Source: CAWAHD01 sp963781785 (GTDB lineage: Bacteria > Planctomycetota > Planctomycetia > Isosphaerales > Isosphaeraceae). From it: a stretch of DNA of 64,000 nucleotides. Both the position numbers and the translations under genes were made by a program. Every line of letters begins with the position of its first letter. Position 1 is the first letter of the stretch. The notes beneath the pieces were generated by a model, which was not told the origin of the DNA, searched no databases, and was given only the letters and a program-made list of their open reading frames with translations. The stretch spans positions 3,286,001 to 3,350,000 of the forward strand of contig CAWAHD010000005.1 of NCBI GenBank assembly GCA_963781785.1, written 5' to 3'. Positions 18,852 to 29,805 of this stretch are shown here, piece after piece.

Positions 18852-19406
18852 TTGCGACCGTGGAGTACCAAGCCCTTGGAATCCAACCCTCTGATTCACC
18901 AGGCATCTGATCGAGCGCGGCCTGCCGTGCCGGTACAGCGTATCGTCACATTGGCGCGCCTCATCGCGGCGGTGCTCTGGACGCTGGTGATCCTCGGGTT
19001 GTGCCTGCTCCCCGGGCTTTGGGTTAACGCAGTCGAGAAGAAATCCGGGATCTGGATTCCCAATCTCGACAAGTTGGTGCATTGCGGAATCTTTGTCCTG
19101 TTTTCGATATTCTGGATTCGCCTCGGCTCGTCCACCCGCCGTTACATCTGGGTTGCCCTGGCCGGAATCGCGCTCGGCGCTGGGACGGAGCTGCTCCAGA
19201 ATTTGCCAATCGTCGGTCGAGACTGCAATCTGCTTGACGCACTCACAGATGCCGCGGGCGTCCTCGTCGGGCTCGCCGCGGCGCCATTCGTCGAGCCGTT
19301 GATTCGATTCGTCGAGTCTCGACTCTTTCGAGATATCACGGTCCCAGGCACAACCCTGGAAGATGGCGCGAGCAAAATGCAGTCCCCGAACCAGTCCGCG
19401 AGCTGA
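18852..19406 (+). CDS. VanZ-like membrane protein
   Basis: Small integral membrane protein of the VanZ-like family. The 184-aa frame has a first helix (LIAAVLWTLVILGLCLLPGLW), the conserved NLDKLVHCGIFVLFSIFW segment, a third helix, then the family motif TELLQNLPIVGRDCNLLDALTDAAGVLVG, a fourth hydrophobic stretch and a polar tail. The biochemical role of VanZ-like proteins is poorly defined; VanZ itself gives low-level teicoplanin resistance. No ATG is available, and TTG 18852 or a GTG around 18927 are candidate starts. It is followed 18 bp later by a secreted-protein gene on the same strand. Confidence 0.78.
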   Translation: MRPWSTKPLESNPLIHQASDRARPAVPVQRIVTLARLIAAVLWTLVILGLCLLPGLWVNAVEKKSGIWIPNLDKLVHCGIFVLFSIFWIRLGSSTRRYIWVALAGIALGAGTELLQNLPIVGRDCNLLDALTDAAGVLVGLAAAPFVEPLIRFVESRLFRDITVPGTTLEDGASKMQSPNQSAS

Positions 19407-19424
19407 GCTCGGAGGAACGAGGCG

Positions 19425-21350
19425 ATGACACAGCATAGATTGAGGCGGACCTGGGCTACGATCGGAACGGCGCTCCTCGCCTACGTCCTCATCACAGGGC
19501 CGCGCGAGGTGTTCGGCGCCGACCGAGATCTTACCTTGAGCTGGGACAAGGAGATGTTAACCATCCGCGGGAAGCATCTTCCCGGCGGAGCCCTCGATGT
19601 CTGGTATATCGAGGCGTTCTGTCGTCCCGGTTCGACTCGGCGCGATTGGGCCAAAACAGTCATTCCACACCGAACAGAGCAGGTTGAGGTCAGCTCCGAC
19701 GGCCGGCTGATCAAGCTGCGGTCTCGATTGGATGACGGTGTCGTCGTCGATCACGCGATCCGTGCGGAACATGACTCGGTCGATTTCCGTGTGGTCGCCA
19801 CGAACCCGACGAAGATCGTGTCGCAGGCACACTGGGCGCAGCCCTGCATCCGCGTCGACCATTACGCCGGCACCAAGCTGGAGCACAACTCCGAGGTTTA
19901 CCTCCGTCATTGTTTCATCGATGTCGACGGTCAGCCGGTGCGGCTTCCCACTGCCCCCTGGGCGCTTCAGGCGATCTACACGCCTGGGCAGGTCTGGTGC
20001 CCGGAGGGCGTCAGCCGCGACGACGTCAACCCGCGGCCCTTGAGCTCGATCGTTCCGTCGAGCGGTCTGATCGGCTGCGTCTCGGCCGACGGAAAGGAAT
20101 TGGTCGCGACCGCCTGGGAGCCGTACGAGGAGCTGTTTCAGGGAGTCATCGTCTGCCTTCACTCCGACTTCCGCATCGGCGGCTTGAAGCCAGGCGAATC
20201 GAAGACGATCCGCGGAAAGATCTACCTGATGCCCGCCGATCTCTCCGCGTTGCACGCGCGATACCGCAACGACTTTCCCGGACAGGAACCGGTATCCCGC
20301 CCCAGCCGTCCCCGGCCCGCCGCGCGGAAGCTCATCGAGTTCGGTTGGGACGAGCCGGATACTGGTTTCTTGCGCCGGCATCGCCAACAGCTCGAACAAG
20401 CCCCGTTCGACGGTTGCGTGTTCCATGTTCTTGCCCAGGGCTCTTCCGGTCCTCCGCAGAATTTCACCTGGCTGTGCTGGGGCCGCCGGCGGTTCACTCC
20501 CTCGGAGTTCGCCGGGGCGCGGGCGGACCTTGAATCTACGCAAGGAACCCGGTTTCGCGACAACTTCCTTAGGTTCAACGTCACACCCGGCGACGTCGAT
20601 TGGTTCGACGATTTCACCGCCGTCACGAGCAATGCCCTGCACGCAGCCCAGCTCGCCCGCGCAGGACATTGCCGGGGAATCTTGCTCGACACCGAGCAAT
20701 ACCAGGGAAAACTGTTCGACTATCAAAAGCAGCACGGCGCTGCGGATCACTCCTGGGCCGAATACGCGGCTCAGACTCGCCGCCGCGGCAGAGAGGTGAT
20801 GGCGGCCTTCCAGGAGGGCTTTCCCGGCCTGACAATCCTGGTTACCTTCGGTCCCAGCCTGGTCTGGAAGCAGATTGGCGGGGGAAGAACACCCGTGGCG
20901 GACTGCCCCGATGGCTTGCTCGTGCCCTTTTTCGACGGCATGATCGCCGCCGCCAGCAAGGAGACCCAGTTGGTCGACGGTCATGAGCTGTCCTACGGTT
21001 ACCGGGACGCGAGCGATTTCGTGCAAGCCCGTGAGACCATCAGAAACGGTGCTGCCCGGCTCGCGGCGGATCGACCGGGCTACGCCCGGGCGGTCTCGGC
21101 AGCGTTCGGGATCTGGCTCGATTTCGACTGGCAGAAGCACGGCTGGAATACGCGCCGACCTGAGAGCAACTACTTCTCCCCCGACCGATTCGAGACCAGC
21201 CTCCGAGCTGCGATCGAACAATCCGACGAATATGTCTGGATCTATGCAGAGAAACCGCGATGGTGGTCGGAGAAAAACGGCACGATCGACCTTCCCCCAG
21301 CGTACGTCGAGACCGTGCGCCGAGTTCGTCGAGCGCTGGTTGGAGATTGA
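19425..21350 (+). CDS. Large secreted protein of unknown function
   Basis: A 641-aa protein with an N-terminal signal peptide (hydrophobic core IGTALLAYVLITG, likely cut after VFGA). Residues 35-290 look like an all-beta domain. From about 305 the sequence looks like an alpha/beta barrel, with segments such as FGWDEPDTGFLRRHRQQLE, FDGCVFHVLAQG, GILLDTEQY and VTFGPSLVW spaced like barrel strands; D and E in LLDTEQYQGK are candidate catalytic acids. It resembles a carbohydrate-active enzyme of an unassigned family, but I recognise no family signature. The start is supported by GGAGG upstream. The two oxidoreductase genes downstream on the same strand suggest sugar-related metabolism. Confidence 0.7.
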   Translation: MTQHRLRRTWATIGTALLAYVLITGPREVFGADRDLTLSWDKEMLTIRGKHLPGGALDVWYIEAFCRPGSTRRDWAKTVIPHRTEQVEVSSDGRLIKLRSRLDDGVVVDHAIRAEHDSVDFRVVATNPTKIVSQAHWAQPCIRVDHYAGTKLEHNSEVYLRHCFIDVDGQPVRLPTAPWALQAIYTPGQVWCPEGVSRDDVNPRPLSSIVPSSGLIGCVSADGKELVATAWEPYEELFQGVIVCLHSDFRIGGLKPGESKTIRGKIYLMPADLSALHARYRNDFPGQEPVSRPSRPRPAARKLIEFGWDEPDTGFLRRHRQQLEQAPFDGCVFHVLAQGSSGPPQNFTWLCWGRRRFTPSEFAGARADLESTQGTRFRDNFLRFNVTPGDVDWFDDFTAVTSNALHAAQLARAGHCRGILLDTEQYQGKLFDYQKQHGAADHSWAEYAAQTRRRGREVMAAFQEGFPGLTILVTFGPSLVWKQIGGGRTPVADCPDGLLVPFFDGMIAAASKETQLVDGHELSYGYRDASDFVQARETIRNGAARLAADRPGYARAVSAAFGIWLDFDWQKHGWNTRRPESNYFSPDRFETSLRAAIEQSDEYVWIYAEKPRWWSEKNGTIDLPPAYVETVRRVRRALVGD

Positions 21351-21438
21351 TCGAACATGGATTTCGTGGATCTTGCGGGCGCTGGAATTTACCTCGCGGC
21401 ACGAGTTCGGCAAATGGTCGGCGGATCGGAGTCGATTC

Positions 21439-22578
21439 ATGAATATCGCCATTGTGGGTTGCGGGTTCGTTGCGGATTAATACCTGGTCACACTGGCTGG
21501 CTACCCCGAGCTGAACTTGATCGGTGTCACCGATCGGGACCCGGAGCGCGCCGACCGGTTCTCCCGGTTCCACCATCTGCAACAGTTCGCCTCGCTCGAT
21601 GACCTGCTCGGCGATAACCGGGTGGAGCTGGTGCTCAACCTTACCAATCCGAGCAGCCATTTCGCCGTGAGCCAAGCCTGCCTTCTCGCTGGCAAGCACG
21701 TGTACAGCGAGAAGCCGCTGGCGATGAAGCTCGATGAGGCGAAGATGCTGGTCGAGCTTGCCGAGGCGAAGGGTCTGCGGATGTCGTCGGCACCGTGCAG
21801 CCTGCTGGGCGAGACGGCCCAGACCTTGTGGAAGGCACTCCGCGAACGCCAGGTGGGCACGCCGCGGCTGGTCTACGCCGAGATGGACGACGGAATGGTG
21901 TACCGAATGCCGTACCGCAAGTGGGCCAGCCTCTCTGGCACCCCCTGGCCGGCCAAGGATGAGTTCGAGGTCGGCTGCACGTTCGAGCACGCGGGCTACT
22001 ACCTGACCTGGTTTCCCGCGTTCTTCGGGCCGGCCAAGTCGGTGACCGCGTTCTCGTCGTGCCTGGTGCCCGATAAGGGGACGGACGAGCCGCTGGAACA
22101 TCAGGCCCCTGATTTCTCGGTCGCTTGCATCACCTTCGAATCGGGCGTGGTCGCCCGGCTCACTTGCAGCATCATCGCTCCTCATGATCATACGCTCTCG
22201 ATCATCGGCGATCGGGGCATCCTGAGCACGAAGGACTGCTGGTTCTACCGCTCCCCCGTCTACGTCCGGCGCCCGATCACGATTCGCCGCAAAACGTTCA
22301 TGTCCCCGTGGAAGTCGCGTTATCCGCTCGTGTCGTCGCGCGCCTCCGGCAAGTACAAGTACCGAGGGTCCCAGCAGATGGACTTCGCCCGGGGTGTGGC
22401 CGAGCTGGCTGCCTCGATCCCCGAGCATCGTCCCAGCGTGCTCTCGGAACGGTACTGCCTCCACACGAACGAGCTGGTGATCGCCATCGACGCGGCAAGG
22501 GAGACAGGCTCGGCCTATACAGTGACCACCACATTCGATCCCAGCCAGGCCATACCCCGAAGCATCCAGGTGCCGTGA
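21439..22578 (+). CDS. Gfo/Idh/MocA-family oxidoreductase with an in-frame stop at codon 14
   Basis: NAD(P)-dependent sugar or cyclitol oxidoreductase family. From the ATG at 21439 the frame reads MNIAIVGCGFVAD, a complete Rossmann start, then TAA (21478-21480), then YLVTLAGYPELNLIGVTDRDPERADRF in the same frame up to 22578, giving 379 codons in all. Family members have an aromatic residue where the TAA stands, so TAC/TAT to TAA is the simplest explanation. Downstream motifs are intact: NPSSHF, the EKPLAM motif and a C-terminal beta-sheet domain. An ATG at 21517 would give 353 aa but lose the nucleotide-binding loop. It lies 88 bp after the secreted-protein gene. Either a fresh nonsense mutation or a base-call error. 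Confidence 0.82.
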
Positions 22579-22620
22579 ACCGCGAAGCAGACGGGCTAAC
22601 CAAACGAAAGACCCACAACC

Positions 22621-23754
22621 TTGGAAGGCAAGCACGCGAAATCGGGCACCATCACACGATGGGGAATCGTCGGGACCGGAATGGTCGCCCAGGCGTTCGC
22701 TCGCGACCTGCTCCTGCTCCCCGGCGCCGCACTTTCCTCGGTCAGTTCGCAGCGGCCCGAGCGGGCCCGCGAGTTCGCTACGTGTTTCCGTGCGGCTCGC
22801 GCTCATGACACCCTGGACCAGCTTGTCCGGGACGATGACGTTGACGTCGTCTACATAGCAACGCCCCATCACCTCCACCGCCAGCACGCCGTGGCATGCC
22901 TCGATGCCGGCAAGCCGGTTCTCTGCGAGAAACCGTTCGCGCTCAATGCGGCCGAAACCGGCCAGATCGTCGAACATGCCCGACGCTCCCGGCGGTTCTG
23001 CATGGAAGCGATGTGGACGCGATTCCACCCTTTGGTCCTCAAGGTGCGATCGATGGTGCAGGCGGGTGAGATCGGGACGGTGCGCATGCTCACGGCCGAG
23101 TTCGGTCATCCGACGCCCTACGACCCTCGAAGCCGGTTCTTCGATCTGGGATCGGGCGGAGGTGCCCTCCTCGATCGCGGGGTTTATCCGATCTCCCTGG
23201 CTTATTTCCTGCTCGGTCCGCCCGCCGAAATAACCGGCAGAGCCTCGATCGGAGCGACGGGCGTCGATGAACAGGACGCGATGGTTTTCACCTACTCCAC
23301 CGGGGCGCTCGCCATGCTGGCTGCATCGTTGCGGAGCCACCTCCGTAACGAAGCCGTGATCGTCGGTACCCATGGGCAGATCCGGATTCACGAGCCGCTC
23401 TACGCTCCCCATCGCGTGTCCATTCGACGTTTCGAGGAACCATCTGCGCCGGCTTCCGCGGACCAGATCGCGCAGGACGACTGGAAGACCCGGATCAAGC
23501 GGCACCAGCTCGTCCGCCGGTTATTCGACACCCTCGGCAGACCCGTATTGGAAAACCTGCGGGGCGTGTCCCGCCAGGTCTTTTACTCGCCCGGGAAAGG
23601 CTATCAGTTCCAGGCCGAGGAGGTCATGCGCCGGCTCCGGAGTGGGGAGCTCGAAAGCCCGCTCATGCCCCTGGAGGAATCGCTCGCCATCGCCCGCACT
23701 ACCGACCTTTTGCGCCGATCCTGGGGCTTGCGCTATCCCGGCGAGAGCGATTGA
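22621..23754 (+). CDS. Gfo/Idh/MocA-family oxidoreductase
   Basis: A second family member, 377 aa, unrelated in detail to the preceding one. It has RWGIVGTGMVAQAFARDL (dinucleotide binding), YIATPHHLHRQHA, the catalytic-lysine motif CEKPFALN, FCMEAMWTRFHP, and FFDLGSGGGALLDRGVYPI of the dimeric dihydrodiol-dehydrogenase-like branch, followed by the open-faced beta-sheet domain. The start is TTG at 22621, 42 bp after the previous gene, with only a weak ribosome-binding site. The likely reaction is NAD(P)-dependent oxidation or reduction of a sugar derivative; the substrate is unknown. Confidence 0.85.
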   Translation: MEGKHAKSGTITRWGIVGTGMVAQAFARDLLLLPGAALSSVSSQRPERAREFATCFRAARAHDTLDQLVRDDDVDVVYIATPHHLHRQHAVACLDAGKPVLCEKPFALNAAETGQIVEHARRSRRFCMEAMWTRFHPLVLKVRSMVQAGEIGTVRMLTAEFGHPTPYDPRSRFFDLGSGGGALLDRGVYPISLAYFLLGPPAEITGRASIGATGVDEQDAMVFTYSTGALAMLAASLRSHLRNEAVIVGTHGQIRIHEPLYAPHRVSIRRFEEPSAPASADQIAQDDWKTRIKRHQLVRRLFDTLGRPVLENLRGVSRQVFYSPGKGYQFQAEEVMRRLRSGELESPLMPLEESLAIARTTDLLRRSWGLRYPGESD

Positions 23755-23873
23755 GATGGGGAGCCAAAGGTCAAGCCCAGGTGTCTCCAATCTTCCCTGC
23801 TCGACCACGAAGTCGTGGCAGACGTCGTGGAGACGGCGTGCCCGGTGAGGATCAGAAGCTGGTCTCAATCGAT

Positions 23874-26800
23874 TCACTGGATACCCTGGCAAAACCGGGA
23901 GCGAACATGCCGGCCCACCGCGCAGTCGAGACGATTCCCTGAGAGCGGATCCAGCGCCTCGGCCTCTTCCCGGAGTGCTCTGATCTCGGTGCTGCTCTGG
24001 ATTTCGCCCAGGCGATATCGGAGGAGCTGGGCTCGCAGGGGCATTCCGGCGGCGAAATAGTCATCGGTTGCCAGGACCAGTTTCTCGACCGCCCGGGCGG
24101 CGTCGTCTTCGCAGGCCGCGATGCCCGCTTGCAGGTAGTGCGCATGCGCAACCGCCCATCGCTGTCCTTCACTCTCCAGCCGGCGAGCATCGCTTCTGGC
24201 CTGGCGAAGGAAAACTTCCGGAGAGTCCGTTTTCTCGGCCATCGCGAGTGCACACCGCGACCGTATTTCCAGCATGTCTATTCTGATCATCTGAATGCGC
24301 AACAACATGCTCTTGGTGTACCCGGGCCATGCCGCGGCGATCCGCGCCCACGCTCGGTTGATGTCGCCCCGATAGAGGTAGATCTGCACGAGAGATTGGA
24401 GCGCGGACGAGTGCTGGAGGCTGAACCCGCGATCCTGGGTCCGGTCGACCAGGGCTTCAAGCTCGGACTCCGTCTCGATCGGCTCGTTGCCGGCGAGCTT
24501 GATCATGGTCATGTAGAACGCGGTCAGCATCTTGGCTGCGTACAGGTCTCCCCGCTCCTGCGACTCTCGAAGCAGCACCGACCAGAGGCGTTTGAGCTCG
24601 GCGATCTCACCCATCTGGACGAGTGACCAGAGCGTGAAATTGTGCACGGTGTCGCGTTCCCAGGTTACGCCGGTGCAACGATCGCGGAACAGGTTCTCGG
24701 CAAGGTCGAGATGAGACCGGGCAGCCGTCCACTCGCCGAGCATGAGTGCGTCGAATCCGCGCACCATCTCGATCATGCCGAACACGTAAGGCGAGTCGAT
24801 TCGCCGCGCGATCGTTTCAGCCGCACTCAGCAGACTCGCGACGCGCGGGGCGGCAGAGATTCCCTCGGTCGACCGGTGGCCAGCTTCCATGGCAAGGGCT
24901 CGTGCGATCCGGAGCGGCTCGCCGGCCCGAAGCGCCAGGAGAAGTCCTCGCGTCTGAAAGTCCGCCCCCCGGATTGGCTCGCTCATGCTTAGCCCGGCAA
25001 CGGCAGACCAGCAGAGGTCTATCCGGGTCAGGTCCATCGCGGCGATCTCGCTCTCATCCCGATTCTGAAAGGCCAGACCCCGAAACCGAAGCCTGGTCCG
25101 GTGCCACGCGAGCGAGAGCCGGGCCTGCCTGGCCGTGTGTGGCATCGACAGCCCCAGCGGCCCCAGCAGGGTGCGCAATAAAGTCAGCCCATCGTCGACA
25201 TGACCGCTCAAGAGGAGCTGCGTCGATGCCAGCCGCTTCAGCTCGAGGGTCTCCGCGGCAGTCGCCGTTTCGGCCGACTTCGAATAAGCTTGGGCCGCCT
25301 CGGCCCCCCGACCGGCGTTGGCCAGCGCATCGCCCAGCCTCTTCCAGAGCAGACCCGCATGGCGAGCTGACCTTTCGCTCAGCTCCACGGCGATCCGGTA
25401 GAGCCGCGCGGCGTGGTCGAATGCCAGCGCCGTCGCTGCCTGGTCGGCGCCGCGCGAATAGTACTCGCAGGCACGCGCCGTATCGCCGGCACCCCGATAA
25501 TGTTCCGCGAGGATCTCGGCATCCACCGGTCCTGACGCCGCGAGGACCCGTGCCATTCGGTCGTGATGCCACCTGAGGACCTCGGGCGAAAGATGAGCAA
25601 CGACCGTTTCGCGGATCCGATCGTGGTAAACCTCAATCTCATCTTGCTGCGTCTGACCGATCAAGCGGATCAGCCGGGCCGAGCGCAGCGAGGCCATCGC
25701 GACTCGGCCGCCTGCCCCCAGTTCCGAGGCTTGAAACGCCAGAGCTTGGCGGATCGGACGCCCGGAGATCGCAACGGCTCCAAGCAATCGCCTGGCTTGC
25801 TCCGGCTGCCATTGAATGCGCTCCCAGAGAACCTCGTCCAGATCCAACTGTCCGATGTCTTCCCACCGCTCGGTCGGCTCGCCGCTCTGGATGTGTCGCA
25901 CCAGCTCATCGATGAACAGAGGGTTGCCTCGAGATTCCCGTGCCACCATGTGAGCCTGGGCCAGCGCCAGTGCGTCGTCACGACCGAGCAGTGCCAGTGC
26001 GAGCTCGCGAGCCTCGGCCTGCGTCAGCGCTTCAACGGCCAGCTCACGATGGCCAAGAGCTCCCGGGTCCTGCGCCATCGACTTGCGGATTTCATGCAGG
26101 AATGGGCATTGCTCCAGATCCTCCGAGCGGAAGCAGCCGATGAAGAGCAACACCGGCGCTCGCTGCGACAGGATCAGGTCCGAAAGCAGGATCGCACTGT
26201 CAACATCACCCCATTGAAGGTCGTCAATCGCCAGGATCAAAGGCGCCCGCTGCCCCAGCCGCGAGAGCAGCTCGCGGAGACCAGCAAACGAGCGCCGGCG
26301 CAGCTCCTGCTGGTCCGGCAGTTCCGGGCGCTGCGTCGGGCCGTTGCAATCGCTTCCACGCTCTCCAGAACCGGAAAAACGCGGCCGAGGAATGCCGCGT
26401 CTTCCGGCAGCAATCGCTCCGCCTCGTGGGTAGGCAACTCCTTCAGATATCGCGCTAATGCGTCGATCAGACTGTCGAGAGCTTTGTACGGCACCGATTC
26501 GCGCTCGTAGCAGCGCCCCGACAAGACGACCGCCTCCTCGTGCGCAACCAGCTCATCGAGAAACGATCGAACCAGTGTCGTCTTGCCCGTGCCAGTCCGG
26601 CCAAACACGAACACCGACTCGGTCTTCCGCTTGCGCATCGACCTGAACAGGCCTTCGAGCACCTGGCGATGCCGCGACCGACCGATCAACGGCAGTACCC
26701 GGTTGATCTCGGGAGCGTCGCAAAGGGCTGGCATCTGGCCGCTCAATCGCGCGATCACTTCTCGGCCCGTGGGACGTCTGGTCGCATCCCGCTCCAGGAC

Positions 26801-28183
26801 CGCCGTGCAAAGCTCCACGAGATCCTCGGGCAACCCGTCGACGAGTGCGAGCGGCGACGGCGGCGGCAGGGTCTGCTTGGCCAGCAGGACTCCCTCGGCC
26901 GAGCCGGCGAACGGAAGCTCGCCCGTCATGGCTTCGTAAAGCATCACCCCGACGCTGTACCAATCGCTCGCGGCCGTCACGGGCTCGCCGGACGCCTGCT
27001 CCGGCGACATGTGACCGACCGTGCCCACCACCTGGCGATCGGTGGTGTGGCCACCGCCCTCGAGGTCAGCCGTCAGACCAAAATCGAGCAGGACCACGCG
27101 GCCCTCGACCGTGACGAGCACATTGGGAGGCTTGATGTCTCTGTGCAGCTTGCCCGACTGGTGAAGCGCGCTCACCCCTTCGGCAAGTTGCCGAAGTGCA
27201 TCGCGAAGCCGGGCCTCGTCGAACGAATCGTGTTGCGTTGCCGCTCCGCCCGGCAGCACCGCCGGCGCACCGCTGGCCGAGCCGTCATCCGTCCCCGGCT
27301 CGGTTTCCTCGCGCCCCGCGCGCCAGGGCGCTTGTGCTTCACATAGTTGAGGAAATTACATCCCTCGACCAGCTCCATCGTGAAAAACCACCGGTCCTCC
27401 ACCGCAAACAGCTCGTAAAGGTTGACCAGATTGGGATGCGTGATGTCGCTCAAGGCCCGAAATTCTTGCTTGAACCGCACCAGCGCCGTCGGGTCCACCC
27501 GCTTCATCGTCTTGAGCGCCACCAGCTCGCCACGCTGCCGGTCATAGGCCTCGTAGACGACGCCCATCCCCCCTGTCCCGAGCCGCCGTACCAGGGTGAA
27601 GCGGACCGCGTTCAACATCTTCCGCAAGCTTTCGGCTTCCGACTGCAGGAAATGCGCCTCATCGAGCGAGAACGACAGCCGATCCTGGGTCTCGGTGGCC
27701 CGCGACGGGCTGGTGGTGGCGCATATCCTTTTCGTCGACCGGCAGCAAGCCCGTGGGCGTCTTCTCGTGAACCGGCGCCTCACCTTCCACCTGAGTATCG
27801 TCAGGCACCGATTCGCCCTCGATCGGCTGGGTCGGAGTTTCGGAAACGACGTTCGCTGTTTGCGTCGTTGATATCTCGCTCCGCCCGGCCGATCGGCGCC
27901 GCTCGTGGCGCTCGCCATCCACAAGGGCACGCACCATCTCCCCCCGCGCGGCGATGTCGGGAAACGCCGAGAGATAGATCCTGAGCGGCAAAGCCTGGCC
28001 ACGCCGCCACCGCTCCTGTTGATCGACGAGCAGAACGTCGAGCCGATCGATGTTGGGAACCTCGGGATGCGACGACAGAAAAGCGAACACGTCCGGCAAC
28101 GAAAGCCCGCTTTCCCAGAGCTTCGAATACCTTACAGCCAGGCGTTCGTTCGTGTCGGTAGCGAAGTTCGATTCCATCGGCAC
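23874..28183 (-). CDS. Ser/Thr protein kinase fused to AAA ATPase and TPR-like domain (three frameshifts)
   Basis: One multidomain protein of about 1,435 aa read over four frames. The N-terminal 170 residues are a planctomycete-type kinase leader. The Hanks kinase follows: GTGGMGVVYEAYD (G-loop), ALKTMK, HRDIKPPNVLV, LLDFGL and GTVGHMSPEQ. Then comes an AAA/ORC-like ATPase with Walker A FGRTGTGKTTL and Walker B LILAIDDLQWGD, then about 600 residues of helical repeats like those of PknK/MalT-type regulators, with no C-terminal DNA-binding domain seen. Frames change near 27725, 27320 and 26338-26340; the last is a C-run short by one base. GTG 28183 or ATG 28177 are the starts. It follows nuoN by 27 bp on the same strand. 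Probably cytoplasmic signalling. Confidence 0.82.
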
Positions 28184-28185
28184 GT

Positions 28186-28201
28186 AAACCCCCGATGGGG
28201 G
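28186..28201 (-). terminator. Short hairpin between nuoN and the kinase gene
   Basis: On the minus strand CCCCC-ATC-GGGGG followed by TTT lies immediately after nuoN and just before the kinase start. It may be a weak intrinsic terminator separating the nuo operon from the kinase gene, or a hairpin tuning the kinase start. The stem is short and the T-tract is only three bases. Confidence 0.3.
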
Positions 28202-28210
28202 ATCGATCGA

Positions 28211-29805
28211 TCACTCGATTGAGCGGCCGGTCTCTGCACGGGAGTCCGCGGAGGCGACCGGAAGCTCGGCGGGCAGCGGATGGGCGAGAGCCGACTGCGC
28301 CGCCCTATGGGCCGCCTTCGAAAGTGGAGCGGAATAAAGGCCCACCAGCACGGTCAAGATGACGCACGTGCTCACGGCCCCGGCTACCGGCCAGCCGCCA
28401 GAAACCTGGATCGATTCCTTCGATGGCCTAAAGTACATCACGACGACCACGCGCAGGTAATAGTACGCTCCCGCGGCCGCGCTCAACATGCCGATCACCG
28501 CCAGTACGAGGAACGATCCGGAACCGTCCCTCGCGCCGGCGGCCAGGAGCGATCCGAAAATCGCGAACTTACCCCAGAAGCCAGCCAGGGGCGGTATTCC
28601 GGTCAGGCTCAAGAGGCAGATCGTTAACCCGAGCGCCCAGGCAGGGTGGCTCACGCCCAGTCCCGCCAAGTCGTCCACCGATTCCACCGGTCGATTCTCG
28701 AGCCTCAGTGCGATCAAGCCCCCGAAGAAACCCAAGGTCATGAGAGCGTACACAACCAGATAGAAAAAAATGCTTTCGGAGCCGTAAATCGTATCACCGC
28801 CATGGTGATCATTGGCAAAGGCCGCGGTCACGCCCACCATCATGTACCCAGCGTGGGCGATCGAGGAATAGGCGAGCAGCCGCTTCAGATTGTTCTGCAG
28901 CAGGGCGAGGAGGTTTCCCCAGACCATGGTCGCCGCCGCGATCGCCCAGGAGAGCATGACCGCTTTCTGCACCAACTCGTCTCCCGCTCCCTTCACGCTC
29001 AGGACCGCGGTCAATGTCCGCACGATGGCCAGGAATCCGACGGCTTTGGGTACCCAGGCGAGAGTCGCCGCGATCACGGCGGGTGAGCCTTCGTAGACAT
29101 CGGCGCGTAAAACTGCAGCGGCACCGCGGCCACCCGGAAGCACAACCCAGCCAGCACGAAGACGACTGCCAGCAACCCGAGATAGGGATGCTGCGTGGCC
29201 GGCAGCCTCTCGAACAGGTACGCCAGCGCCTTGAGGTTGCTCACGCCGGTCGTTCCATAGAGAAAGTTCAGACCGTAAAGCAACAAGGCGGACGAAAAGA
29301 TGCTCAGCAGGAAATACTTGGCCGCAGCCTCTTGCGTCGAGCGATTCCGCCGGGACAGGTACAGAAGCAAGTACGTCGGGATGCTCACCAGCTCGAGGCC
29401 CACGAACAGGAACACCAGCTCGTTGGCAGACGCGACCACCATCGCCCCCGCATTGATCATCAGGAGGGCGCCGAAGAACTCCCCCGCACGCTCATCGGAC
29501 GGCTCCTGGTGAGCCAGTGCCAGCACGATTCCCCCGGTCAATAGCAGGACAAGTCGCGCACCGAAGGACAGCTCGTCGTTGACGGCGACGGCCGCAAAAA
29601 GGTCTGTGTCTCTCCCCATCAGGCCCACGAGCGCGAGTAGCGCGACCAAGAGCGCACTGGCGGCGACCGCGCACCAGTAGCGGCGCGGTCTGCGCACAAA
29701 CGCCGACGCGGTCATCATCGCCATGGCACAGAAGAGCAGAATGAATTCCGGCAGCAAGATCAGGGCAGTCTGCCGGACTACGTCGAGCGAGGTCGCGGGG
29801 GTCAT
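28211..29805 (-). CDS. nuoN: NADH-quinone oxidoreductase subunit N (frameshifted)
   Basis: Antiporter-like membrane subunit of complex I. The first part (29805 to about 29096) carries the N-terminal helices with ELVSIPTYLLLYLSRR and ends LQFYAP. The second part (about 29100 to 28211) continues DVYEGSPAVIAATLAWVPKAVGF and NLKRLLAYSSIAHAGYMMVG, where family members are continuous. The frame breaks at a C-run around 29103: GCGCC-GATGTC where GCGCCC-GATGTC would restore the frame. The joined product is about 531 aa, somewhat longer than usual. Its start overlaps the nuoM stop by 4 bp. As an essential subunit in an intact operon, a sequencing error is the likely cause. Confidence 0.9.

Noticed and set aside
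18596..18910. Overlapping ORFs on both strands between the acylase and VanZ-like genes
   Set aside because: No start signals or family motifs; both strands stay open because of base composition. It may hold promoters, but none is clear.
21040..23505. 821-aa minus-strand ORF
   Set aside because: It is antisense to two recognisable oxidoreductase genes and the end of the secreted-protein gene, with no family content.
23805..23818. CCACGA-AG-TCGTGG hairpin between the convergent oxidoreductase and kinase genes
   Set aside because: The stem is short with a two-base loop and there is no T-tract on either strand, so I do not call a terminator.
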